DNA of 64,000 nucleotides from Rhynchospora pubera (lineage: Eukaryota; Streptophyta; Magnoliopsida; Poales; Cyperaceae). Shown here one piece after another: positions 54,046 through 64,000 of the stretch. The stretch covers positions 319,798,513 to 319,862,512 of the forward strand of contig CM051459.1 of NCBI GenBank assembly GCA_028095005.1, written 5' to 3'. Below the pieces are notes generated by a model. The model saw nothing but the letters and a program-made list of their open reading frames with translations. It was not told where the DNA came from and did no database searches. Each line of letters opens with the position of its first letter. The first letter of the stretch is position 1. A program made the translations under genes and the position numbers.

Positions 54046-56252
54046 ATGGCGCAAAACTTTAATCAATTACCTCCATCAAAGAGATTCAAGATTCTCAATT
54101 CAGACAAGATCTCTCAACCTCTCTATGCATCCAACGAAACCAACCAGAAATATCTCCCAGCGAAGAAACGTGCTCAAAACCTCAACATCTCTTCAACCTC
54201 CGCTTGCCTTCCTGCCAAGAAACGGGTCTGGGCGCCCAACCCAGTATCTCCAACCAAATCCGAAACTCAAGCACAAGATTCAAACCCGCTTGTTGAAGAG
54301 AAAAAGCGAACCAAAGAGGGAGAAGCGAACAAAGGAGTTCCACTGAAGAAGCGGGTATGGGCTCGGTGCCTGTTATCTCCAATCAAATCCGAAACTCAAA
54401 ACCCAGGTTCAGATTCTGATCTTGTTGATGTGGAAGGCCGATCCGAAGTCAGTGAAAAACTAAATCTGGTACCCGCTAAGAAGCGGGTATTGATGGAGAA
54501 CCCGTTAACTCCAGCCATACCCAAACCCCTGGAGGAAGTTGCAGATCTGAAGTCTTTAGTCAAGGAAGTGAAAGAAGTGAAGGAGATTAATGGGGTTCCA
54601 GCCAAGAAGCGGGTATGGGCTCCAAACCCGTTATCAGTAAACCCAGCAGTCACAGAAGCAAAGCCTCCAACATCACGCCGAATCCTTTCAGCAGTTACAA
54701 ATCTGAAGTCTGTTCATGAGAAAGACCCAAGTAAAGAATTGAAGGAAATTGCTGGGGATGGATCCCAGAAGCGGGTCTGGGATCTGAACCTGTTACCAGC
54801 AATCCAAGAAGTCGCAGAAGAGTTTGAGAACCTGTTAACTCCTGTGCTATTAGGGAATGAAGAGAAAGAAAATAATAGAAAGACTGTTGATGAGAAAAAT
54901 CCAATCGAAGAAGGGAAAGGAGTGAAAGGAATTCCTGTTGCAACCAAGAAGAGGGTCTGGGCTCCAAACCCTTTATCTCAAACTGTAACGCAGAGCCAAA
55001 CCCAACATGCAGATTCAAAATGTGTCAGAGAGGAAAGCCATGTCAACAGTAGAGCAGCAATTCAAGAAGTTCATGCAGTGAAGCCAGTACGTGCTGTCCA
55101 TCTGTTATCTCCAGCCAAAACTGGTATCCAGAAAGGTAAAAATCTAAAGCTTTCAAAACAGAAAACTCAAAATGAAAACCAAACCAAAGGAGAAAAAGAA
55201 AACAGTCCAGTTTTGGAAAAGAGGCAGGCTTTGGTTCCAGAACCTCCTGTCAAAGCCCAAATTCAAGAGAACTCAGACCCAAAACCTGTTAATGAACTTT
55301 CTTCTGTCAAAACCCAAATTCAGGAGAGCTCAGAACCAAAACCTGTTAATGAAATTTCTTCTGTCAAAACCCAAATTCAAGAGAATTCAGACCCAAAACC
55401 TGCTAAGGTTAGAGCCCAAAATGAATTTGAAATCAAGGATGAAAGAGATAAAATTGGTCAAGTCCTATTGAAGCAAGGATGTGCTACAGACCCCTTATCT
55501 CCTGCCAAAAGCCAAACCCAAGATGAAGTAAAAGATACTGAATCCATTCAAGAAGAAGAAATTGATGATGGGGTAGCGTGTGCTGTCTGTCAGAGCACGG
55601 ATGGTGAACCCTCTGACCCAATTGTATTCTGTGATGGTTGTGATTTGATGGTACATGCATCATGTTATGGCAACCCTCTGATCAAATCAATACCAGAGGG
55701 AGATTGGTTCTGTTTCGCTTGTTCGTCGAAAGCCCCCAAAAAAGAGAAAAGATGCTGTCTTTGTCCTGTGAAAGGAGGCGCCTTGAAGCCTACAGTTGAT
55801 GAAAAGTGGGCCCATGTAATGTGTGCATTGCTTGTACCAGAGGTATTCTTTCAGGACCCTGAGGGAAGAGATGGGATTGACTGCTCAAGGGTCCCGCATA
55901 AACGGTGGCGAAAGGATTGCTTTATTTGTGGGAGAAATAAAGGTTGTGCAATTGATTGTGCTGAAGGTAAATGCAAACTTGGGTTTCATGTCTCTTGTGG
56001 GCTTGCAGAAGGGTTGTGTATTGAATATAGAGAAGGGAAAGGAGGAGACATTGTGGCTGGATTCTGCACTGAGCACACAAAGCTTTGGGAGAAGGTAATT
56101 TAAATTTAAAATTTGGATTTGTAGTTTCAAAATGCAATCCGTTCTGCCAATTTAATTCAATTTTTAAATCTCTTTTTTTTGTGCAGCAACAATTGACTGG
56201 GAAATTTAAGATTGTTCCGAGAAATCAGGAGCTAGATAGGAAAACAGTTTAG
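54046..56252 (+). CDS. PHD / extended-PHD finger nuclear protein (2 exons)
   Basis: Exon 1 is 54046-56094, the GT..AG intron is 56095-56186 (donor AAG|GTAATT, acceptor TTTGTGCAG|CAACAA), and exon 2 is 56187-56252, ending QELDRKTV. The product is 704 residues. Reading past the donor adds only VI and a stop, while the spliced LWEKQQLTGKFKIV fits plant relatives. Residues 512-559 form a C4HC3 PHD finger (CAVC, CDGC, H, C, CFAC). Residues 570-677 form the extended PHD (CCLC, CGRNKGC, H, C, then CTEH), the arrangement known from JADE/BRPF-type histone readers. The first 500 residues are basic and disordered, with about seven degenerate PAKKRVWAPNPLSP-like repeats and three 19-residue SSVKTQIQE.S.PKPVNE repeats (400-456). 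Expected to bind histone tails in the nucleus; no catalytic domain. Confidence 0.93.
55243..55413 (+). repeat. Three 57-bp tandem repeats in the PHD gene
   Basis: Units encode VKAQIQENSDPKPVNE, VKTQIQESSEPKPVNE and VKTQIQENSDPKPAKV, in frame and 19 codons apart. Confidence 0.93.
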
Positions 56253-57920
56253 GGGTGTGTTTATTTATCTTTTAATCTTTTTATGCAATTAGTTTCAGTA
56301 AGTTTGTCTGATTGTGGTGTGAAGTTTCATTAGGTTTGTCTAGTGTAATAGTGTGATGTTTTGTTCGGGTTCCAAAACCACTGTTGTTTTATATCAATCA
56401 TAAATTATCACAATTTTTTTGGCATTATCTCTGGTTAGTTTCTTTTCTTTTATATTTTTTTTTTTGTATATTTGATTTGAAGTTGGTTGTTTTTATGGAA
56501 TAAATTTTTCGGAAACTGCAAAGGCTCTAGCAAATGAACTCTAAAGTGCCTCAATTTTTGTATGAGATTACCAGTTACCACAAATGTGAAAAGTGAAAAC
56601 AAATTGTGTTATGTGCCTGCCATATACTGCTCATACGCTAGTTAAATTTAGCTAGTTTGAACTTTAAAGTTTTAATTTCTGTGATCAGTCTAAGAGAATT
56701 TTCTGCATGTTGTTTTACGTTTTAAAGCTTGCTGCTCTTTATTTTTTATGAGGGACTTGATCATACTTATTAGTTTTGGTTGTAACTGAATAGTAGTAGG
56801 TTCTAGGATGCTGGAAAGCAGTGGTATGGATGCTTTGTATTTTTAATTGGATTTTAATGTAAATGGTGAATTGTCCAGTTTGTTTAAATTGGTACCTGGT
56901 ACACAATTCATGAACGACGGACCTGCCTGATGAGCCAAACTTGAATGGAGTTGATTGGTGTTTACAGTGAGAAAGTGAGTAGGCAGTTGATTTTGCAATA
57001 CGTATCAATTACAGTAAGTAAGGTCATTTTGATTAGCAATTTCTATCCAACAAAGTGCTCTTAATTGTGGTTTAGACAGCCTTATGAATTTGTATTGTAT
57101 GACTTCACAATTTTATAAGTAAAATTTAAACAGTTTGCCATGGAATTTGAAGGGGTATTGATTAGAAATCTCCATAACCTTTTAAATTGAACTTTTTGAG
57201 TTCGCTCCTTGCTTGTGGGAATCAGGCCCAAATAAAAACTTCTGTTTTTTTGTTTGGACAGACTAAAATAAAAACTTCTGTTCTAAATTGGATTCTTTTT
57301 TTTTTTGGTGGTCAAAAGGGCTAATTTCTATATTGTGTATTCTTGATCTCAGTCTTGACTCTTCAATAAAATTGCTCATCTAATCTCATCATTTTGCGTT
57401 TTTTTGGAATAAATATTGTTAATTAACAAATTATATTTTATATCTCTCCCTTCTGTCCTTCTTCTCTGCTACTAGCTGTGGAAGTGGGAGTGCAGCCGTG
57501 CAGGACACTTGTATATTGTGTTATATTTTAGTGCTTATGTATCCTAGAAGGGTCTAATTTTAATCGCAATTGTTGTTGTTGCACTTTGCTGTAACTAATC
57601 CTAGATTACTCCAAAATCCACCAAAGTGTAATTTCAGCTCAAAACGTTTCCAATATATATGTCTGTGCACAAACTGGCTTGATTGTCATACTCATATCTT
57701 ACAGATAACACTTTCCAATATATATGCAGATAACACATCTGCCTTGAAACATAATTCAATTCTCTGGCTTTAGAAATGCTAGTTGCCCCCCACTATGTCC
57801 AAAATTCCAATCAGGTACAAATATGAAATATCTAAAATAAACAAGACATGCTCCCACACATCCCTATTGCTTCCCTGGCATTTTGCACATCACACATGTT
57901 CTCTCCTGGGCCCACCTCGC
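56253..57920. other. 3' flank of the PHD gene and intergenic
   Basis: T-rich 3' UTR-like sequence to about 56500. No gene or bounded element recognised further on. Confidence 0.5.
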
Positions 57921-57928
57921 CTCATGTT

Positions 57929-58202
57929 CAGTGCTGTCAAACGTGGGAGATGGAACGGAAATCCATCATTCCGTTTCCGTTCCACTTCAAAATACGAAAC
58001 AGAAAATCATTTTGTTTCCGTTCCATTTCGTTAAATGGAACGGAAATTTCACTTCCACATTTATTTTACATTGAAATTTCTCATTTCAACGTTCTGTTTC
58101 CGTTCCATTTCTGAAAATGAAACCACTTTTCCTTCCACTTCTGTTCCATTTCGGACGGAATGAAACGGAAACGTGCGAAACGGCGGTATATTGACAGCCC
58201 TA
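57929..58202. mobile_element. hAT-type MITE, GGAACGG-rich (copy C)
   Basis: Ends CAGTGCTGTCAA / TTGACAGCCCTA with a perfect 8-bp target duplication CTCATGTT (57921-57928, 58203-58210). The interior is dense in TTCCGTTCC / GGAACGGAA. Related to 7970-8286 and 20886-21185. Confidence 0.9.
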
Positions 58203-58445
58203 CTCATGTTCTCGATGTTCTTATCCAGTATCTTTTATTTATTTATTTTATGATTTTATTTTTTGAATCAGTAAATGTACAATCATTAATTAATTCATTA
58301 TCAAGTTGGAGAGTCTACCCAGGATCCTTTATTATTGTGTTCAACATTTTTCATTTTGTTCCATATCTTTTAGTTTAAATAATCAATCAATTTGTTTAGC
58401 TTCCAAGGTTTATGGCCTGTCCATCTGATTTTGACCTATGTCTAA

Positions 58446-58869
58446 TGTTATAATTATTATTATTAATTTTAATATTAATGTGGCCTATATTATTAAATAT
58501 AAACCAAACTCATTTATGAAAATTATCTAAAGGGTGCATTGGATTTTGATGGAAAATTCAATGGACCAGATTCATTAAAATTCTGATCCCTTTAATTGCC
58601 TTAGTTTATTTTAATTTTTTTTTCTGCCATTAAGTAGCACCCTTTTGCAAAAATTCTCCCAACTCATAAAATAGGCAGAAAAGAGAAAAATATTATTGCC
58701 ATCATTCTGGCTAAGAAGAAATTAAAGAAGGTCAGAAATTTCCGCCTAACACCATTTTCTGCCCTTCAAAACTGTAAGTTTCTATTATGATTTATTATTT
58801 ATATGAAATACATGATCCTGGAAATTAATTAAGAAATATTATGAAGAATTAATATTTTAATTTCTAACA
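58446..58869 (+). repeat. 5' LTR
   Basis: TGTTATAATT...TTTCTAACA. Confidence 0.95.
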
Positions 58870-59514
58870 TTTGGTATCAGAGCAGTATGTATTTTCATAT
58901 AAAATACAATATACAGTAATTTCGTAATTTACTGGAATTTTTTCTGAAATTTACAGAATTATTTTAGTAATTTTCTATATCTATTTTTCTATGTATTATT
59001 CTCTGTGTACATATTGTTGGAGACATGAATTATTATTTGTCTCCGTATGCGCACAAACAAGAAGAAGGAGAAATGAATAGATGCATGTTTCTATCTTGAT
59101 TCAGTCCAAAGGGTTTGAACGATTTTACTATCTAACTCATATCAGAGCCTAGATTGAGTACAAAAGTTGTTTATATGGCTTGGATAAAGTAAGGACCGGT
59201 GTTTTTAGGCCTGGTTTGTAGATGATCCGCGCATAACTTTTATTTCTTTTTCTGAACGCATATGCACTTTTCTAGTCCCCACGGCTCAATTAAGAAAATT
59301 TTGATGGATACACTTCCTTCCTCTTCATTAACGTACTATATTTGGTCTATATGATATCACCGTTTATTGGCCTTTAATTTTCTTTTAAGCCATTCATCAC
59401 GTGGGATTCATAAAAATGAAATGACCATATTTACATAGAATTATTGGTTATCATTTAGTTTAGTTTAGGATTTAAAGGTTACTTCCTAATTTATGAAGGT
59501 TATCATGTAATATA

Positions 59515-59590
59515 AAAAAAACGTAATTAATGGTTTTGTATATGATAATTTTAAAACGTAATTAATGATTTTGTATATGATAATTTTATT
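59515..59590. repeat. Tandem duplication, unit of about 37 bp
   Basis: AAAACGTAATTAATG.TTTTGTATATGATAATTTT occurs twice in a row inside the copia interior. Confidence 0.8.
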
Positions 59591-60239
59591 AAGTATATGA
59601 TTTTATTATATACACATCTAGTCCATCTGAATAGTTCTTCTCTCGCTTACTTTGCGCACTTGCGCATTTGCTATTTTGGGGAATGGTCTCAATAATCGAT
59701 TAATATCATTCTATTTTGCCTGGTCTCACTTTACGTACATGGAGACATTTTTGTTAAGCAAATCTTATATGCATATTTTCAAGCGTATATGTGCTATTTA
59801 GATGGAATCGTTACCCCATTTAATTATTATTTTACTCATTAAATGGAGTTTACAAAAGATATTTACTATTTATGCATACACGTGGCGTTATTTAATAATG
59901 GATCCCATTATTGTTATTTAAGGATTTGTTATTACGTCATTTACCTATCATGTTAATCATGGAATCTGTTGTTTTTAAAATAATTTTCTATTATATTTTC
60001 ACCGACTGATTTGTATAATAGAAGTTTATGGTTTCATGTGCAATTAAGTATACAAACGGCTTAATAGAAGTTTGTTATTAATTTTGCATATGAATAATTT
60101 AAACCATATTAAGTTACTTTAAATAATTTGGTCATTATTAATTTCAACAACTTTAATTGTAATTACCATTTTATTAAAGGAACTGTGTGATATTTCTATT
60201 TATATATATCACAATAAAGTTTTACATTTAATAAATTAT

Positions 60240-60750
60240 AACGGTCAATTTTAACAATTTTAATTGCCATTATAATTTATAAAATTATACATTATGTGGT
60301 ATATTATTATTTTCACATTTAATAAATTATAAATGTCAATTTTACCAACTTTAATTGACAATTTTAGTTTATTAAGTGGAATTTCATTTGCGATTCAATT
60401 TATTTCTGCCCAACGGTGATGCAAATTGATTTTTATATAACAACTATCATGTCAAAACTGAAAATTTTGGTGTTTTATTATTGATTTCAGATTGATGAAT
60501 TATTATTCCTTTTATAGTTGTTCAATTCTATTATATTATTTGTGATATTTTAGTTTACATATCACTATAATGTTTATATTTAATAAATATTAAGGATGTC
60601 AATTTGAACAACTTTAATTGACATTATAGTTTATTAAATAGAATTGTCTCATTATCTTCAATTTATTTCTGCCCAACGGTGATATAAATTGAAAATGTGA
60701 AGAACTCTATGTTAAAATTGAAATTTTATTTGGCGTTTTTATTATTCATT
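60240..60750. repeat. Diverged tandem repeats, spacing about 262 bp
   Basis: TTTATTTCTGCCCAACGGTGAT occurs at about 60400 and 60660. Each is preceded by GTCAATTT.A.CAACTTTAATTGACA and ATAGTTTATTAA-type words. Confidence 0.75.
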
Positions 60751-60989
60751 TCAGTTTAATTTTATTATGCCATGTGAATATTAGTCGACTATTAATCACT
60801 TTATTTTTCCTGAATTTTACTACATTGAATAAAACTAATTATTCCAACTTGAAAAGAACCAATTGAGATTTGTCTTGGTATTTTGAAATTAAACCGGACA
60901 TTATGAAAAGATTTTGCTGCAATTATCAATAAAGGCAGCAATGATGAAAAACTAATTTTTCTAAATTATATCTCAAATTTGATGAGGTC

Positions 60990-61450
60990 AAGTTTGGATT
61001 TATAGAAAATATTATAACTCAATGTATATATCTCAGGGTTAGTGGGAGTAATTTATCATTCTCATTTTGTACATGGATGATATGTTATTAGTCAATAAGA
61101 AATTCACATTAGGTTATTTATTTGTGCTTGTATATATAATGATTAATTTTATGGAAGAGTGTTGAGCAGTTTATAACGTCATCTTCCGCTATGCAAGCAG
61201 GATTTTTGTGGCATATTGTAAGGTCACTTATCTTATTTTTGTAATAACACAACTGCTATTTTGACCTTTAATAATAACAAATTAAGTAACACGTCTAATG
61301 AATTGACATTAAATATCTTGTTGTTAATGACAAAGTCAAAAATGATATTATATCAATACAACATATTAATTTAAGAGTTATGTTAAATGATTATCTCACT
61401 AAAGTATTACCATCCATTTTTGCTGGCATGGATCTGGTTGCTAAATTTTG
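60990..61450 (+). pseudogene. Copia RT/RNase H relic
   Basis: VSGSN followed by YMDDMLLVNK (61070-61099) is the RT catalytic motif of copia elements. Further on DIKYLVVNDKVKNDIISIQH-like wording, a corrupted ADPLTK (NDYLTKVLP) and GMDLVAKF mark the RNase H end. Stops and shifts break the frame. Confidence 0.75.
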
Positions 61451-61777
61451 ATTTTGTTGTATTGAATTATGTATTAAGTTATGATGTGAAGCTTCAAATT
61501 ATGACTTTGACTTTGAATTATAAAATTTGCTTATTTTTTTTATGTTGCGCATTATGTTTAATTTAAGCAAATTTCCTTAAGTGGATCGAATGAATCGTAT
61601 TAACCATTTGTTGGAAAGAATACCAATGCTATAAATTAATAGGGATCAAATAATATTTATAGTTATTTTGATTATATTAGTTTAGTTTGGTATTTCTAAC
61701 TGAACACGGTTTAAGTTTCTATTGGCCAATTCTGAATTTGTGTTTCATTATGATATTTTATAGGCCAAGTGGGAGAA

Positions 61778-62200
61778 TGTTATAATTAATATTATTAATT
61801 TTAATATTAATGTGGCCTATATTATTAAATATAAACCAAACTCATTTATGAAAATTATCTAAAGGGTGCATTGGATTTTGATGGAAAATCCAATGGACCA
61901 GATTCATTAAAATTCTGATCCCTTTAATTGCCTTAGTCTATTTTAATTTTTTTTCTGCCATTAAGTAGCACCCTTTTGCAAAAATTCTCCCAACTCATAA
62001 AATAGGCAGAAAAGAGAAAAATATTATTGCCATCATTCTGGCTAAGGAGAAATTAAAGAAGGTCAGAAATTTCCGCCTAACACCATTTTCTGCCCTTCAA
62101 AACTGTAAGTTTCTATTATGATTTATTATTTATATGAAATACATGATCCTGGAAATTAATTAAGAAATATTATGAAGAATTAATATTTTAATTTCTAACA
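61778..62200 (+). repeat. 3' LTR
   Basis: TGTTATAATTAATATT...TTTCTAACA, about 99% like the 5' LTR. Confidence 0.95.
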
Positions 62201-62205
62201 TCTAA

Positions 62206-63627
62206 TCCCCAAGCTTTCATAATTTTTGCTTTTTACTGAGTCGACACTTTAACGCCTCACCCTGACAGCCTGACTTTATTATATCATGCAAATGGAAAAT
62301 AAATAGTTGGAGTTTTCTGATGCTTCCATCAATGATCGACAATGTCTAGTGCCCCTATATAAAAAGACCAAGAGAGTGACTCTAATTTTACCGTCTTTAT
62401 TTTTGGGGATAAAATGTCCTTCTATGCAAGTGAGCGACACCTTGAAATTATGCAGCCGCACAATATTATGCCGCGAGAATATAAGGAGTGCACTTAATAA
62501 ATAGAAAAAAAATGTTTAGCAAATCCTAAATATATTAAATAAAAATGTATGAACTGCATCGATAAATAAACACTTATAAATATTATCTCTGTTACTTTTT
62601 CTACACATAAAAATATTATGATAAAAAAATAATAATAATCCCCTTGGACAATTTCTAGATGTTTTTGAAGCTCATGATTATTAGAATAAAGTAAAATTTT
62701 CCATTTTTTTTGTGTGCATGTGATATGCGGAAATAGCATAGATCATATTTAATTGTTTGAGATATAAACTATTTCTTGTTAATTTTTTTTTCTAAAAATC
62801 ATGATAAAGAATTAAAAATATAAAAATAAAAAAGTAAAATGCAAAGAAATTTGCATCACCCTCCATATAGAGAGATGAGTTTGAAAAATAATCATCAACA
62901 AAAATTTCTTTTAAGATTACTTAAGTCATTAATATAATTAATAGAGTGAATCGAATTTTGGTATTGGTGTAATATTAAAATTGGGTTTGATTGAAAGGTT
63001 CAAGAATACAAAAATTTTGTTTATGTCACACGTGATACTACTATTATTATGACAATATGAATCGTAATGTACATGCATAACTACTTCTAAATTTTATCAG
63101 TTAAGTTTATCTATGATAACAATATATTATTTTATATAGCTTTATAACCTATTCGTGTTTTTCTTATATTAAAAGGTATTAATTGACAACTATTTATGTT
63201 CACAATAAATTTTATTTTATTTTTTTTACATTTTTATATTTATTTATATTATTTACATATCATGCCTATAAAAATATAATGATATTTTATGAATGTTATA
63301 ATGTTCGCTAAACTTTGAACAATTTGATATTAATGATCCTTAATGCAACACTTATTTAAATTACATATTATTTGGGTTGTGCATTAAATGTTTGTCGATA
63401 TAGTTATAAAGTTTTTTGTAGTTTCTAAACTCGTTTGAATTGACTTTAAAATAGTATTAGAATTAATTAGTAGTCTCTTTCTTTCTTTTTTTGGCGTATT
63501 TCTAGATTTATCTTTTTTTCACCCTTATATAGTTAGATTTATCCTCCAATGTGCATCAGACTTAATACTTGCACTGTATATATTTATTATCTCTACTTCA
63601 TAAATAGATTTTGAGATGGGCTAAAAT
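62206..63627. other. AT-rich intergenic
   Basis: No gene, RNA gene or bounded element recognised. Confidence 0.5.
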
Positions 63628-64000
63628 CAGCCACGACTGACGGATGCAACTGTCAGCTACGATCAAATTTCAATTTTTAAGATTCTAACAGTCGATCCGA
63701 ACCGTTCAATGTGTTCTCCATATTGAAATCTCATTGGAGACCAAATTTTACATTTTTCTGATTTTATTTACTATTTTTTTGAGATTTTTAAAAATCATAG
63801 TTATTGAAGGGTCCATAATTGTTTACATTAAGAATTTGTAAAATATCAAACAAATACTAAAAAATTTAAGAAAAATATAAAATTTTGTCTCCAACGAGAT
63901 TTCAATATGGAGAACACATTGAACGGTTCGGATCGACTGTTAGAATCACGAAAATTGAAATTTGATCGTAGCTGACGATTGCATCCGTCAGTCGTGACTG
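63628..64000. mobile_element. Foldback MITE with TIRs of about 150 bp, at the window edge
   Basis: CAGCCACGACTGACGGATGC at the left and, reverse-complemented at the right edge, CAGTCACGACTGACGGATGC. The arms match almost base for base (GTCAGCTACGATCAAATTTC, GATCCGAACCGTTCAATGTG). The right end coincides with the window end, so the target duplication cannot be checked. Confidence 0.85.

Larger units (their letters stand above)
58446..62200 (+). mobile_element. Ty1/copia LTR retrotransposon, internally deleted
   Basis: LTRs 58446-58869 (424 bp) and 61778-62200 (423 bp) differ by four substitutions and one T-run indel. A 5-bp target duplication TCTAA lies at 58441-58445 and 62201-62205. Primer site TGGTATCAGAGC (58872-58883) and polypurine tract AAGTGGGAGAA (61767-61777) show plus orientation. 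The 2.9-kb interior is about half the size of an autonomous element and keeps only RT and RNase H traces, so it needed a helper to move. Confidence 0.95.

Overview
This is a nuclear genomic window from a flowering plant. It is AT-rich and carries spliceosomal introns, a plant UGT73-type glycosyltransferase relic, a plant PHD-finger gene, old chloroplast DNA, and almost every class of plant transposable element. A eudicot seems likelier than a grass, but I cannot name the species. Most of the 64 kb is transposon-derived or anonymous intergenic DNA; only about four genes look able to make protein.

Genes. The recurring theme is a scattered cluster of small four-helix membrane proteins of one plant-only uncharacterised family (DUF6490-like, assigned from memory). 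There are six copies: a 3' end at 1-101, a copy broken by a MITE at 15055-15745, an intact copy at 19704-20243, a copy with a mutated ancestral ATG and an added C-terminal helix at 31012-31608, a frameshifted copy at 32125-32564, and a short intact minus-strand copy at 43538-43873. The copies at 15 kb and 19.7 kb share flanking DNA on both sides, so they are a segmental duplication in which each copy records the empty sites of insertions in the other. A full-length but dead UGT lies at 47794-49272. The best conserved gene is a two-exon PHD/extended-PHD nuclear protein at 54046-56252.

Mobile DNA. 0.4-8.3 kb holds foldback repeats, a LINE (4732-6750) with a 5' inversion and target duplication, and a hAT MITE. 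8.7-14.4 kb is a complete but decayed copia element on the minus strand. 15-25.9 kb has the duplicated genes, hAT and Harbinger-type MITEs, a solo LTR and a related LTR fragment. 27-31 kb has a Helitron 3' end and a Mutator-like MITE. 33.2-36.5 kb is one end of a CACTA element with a decayed gene carrying a Ulp1-type protease domain. 37.7-41.75 kb is a 4.1-kb Mutator-like element with a 10-bp target duplication and a nested hAT. 42.3 kb has a tRNA-derived SINE. 49.7-52.3 kb is a second LINE, interrupted by a patchwork of chloroplast trnL and rbcL pieces. 52.4-53.6 kb is another Mutator-like element just upstream of the PHD gene. 58.4-62.2 kb is a second, shortened copia element, and the window ends inside a foldback MITE.

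All boundaries given with target duplications were read directly from the sequence. Family names rest on motif recognition without database searches.
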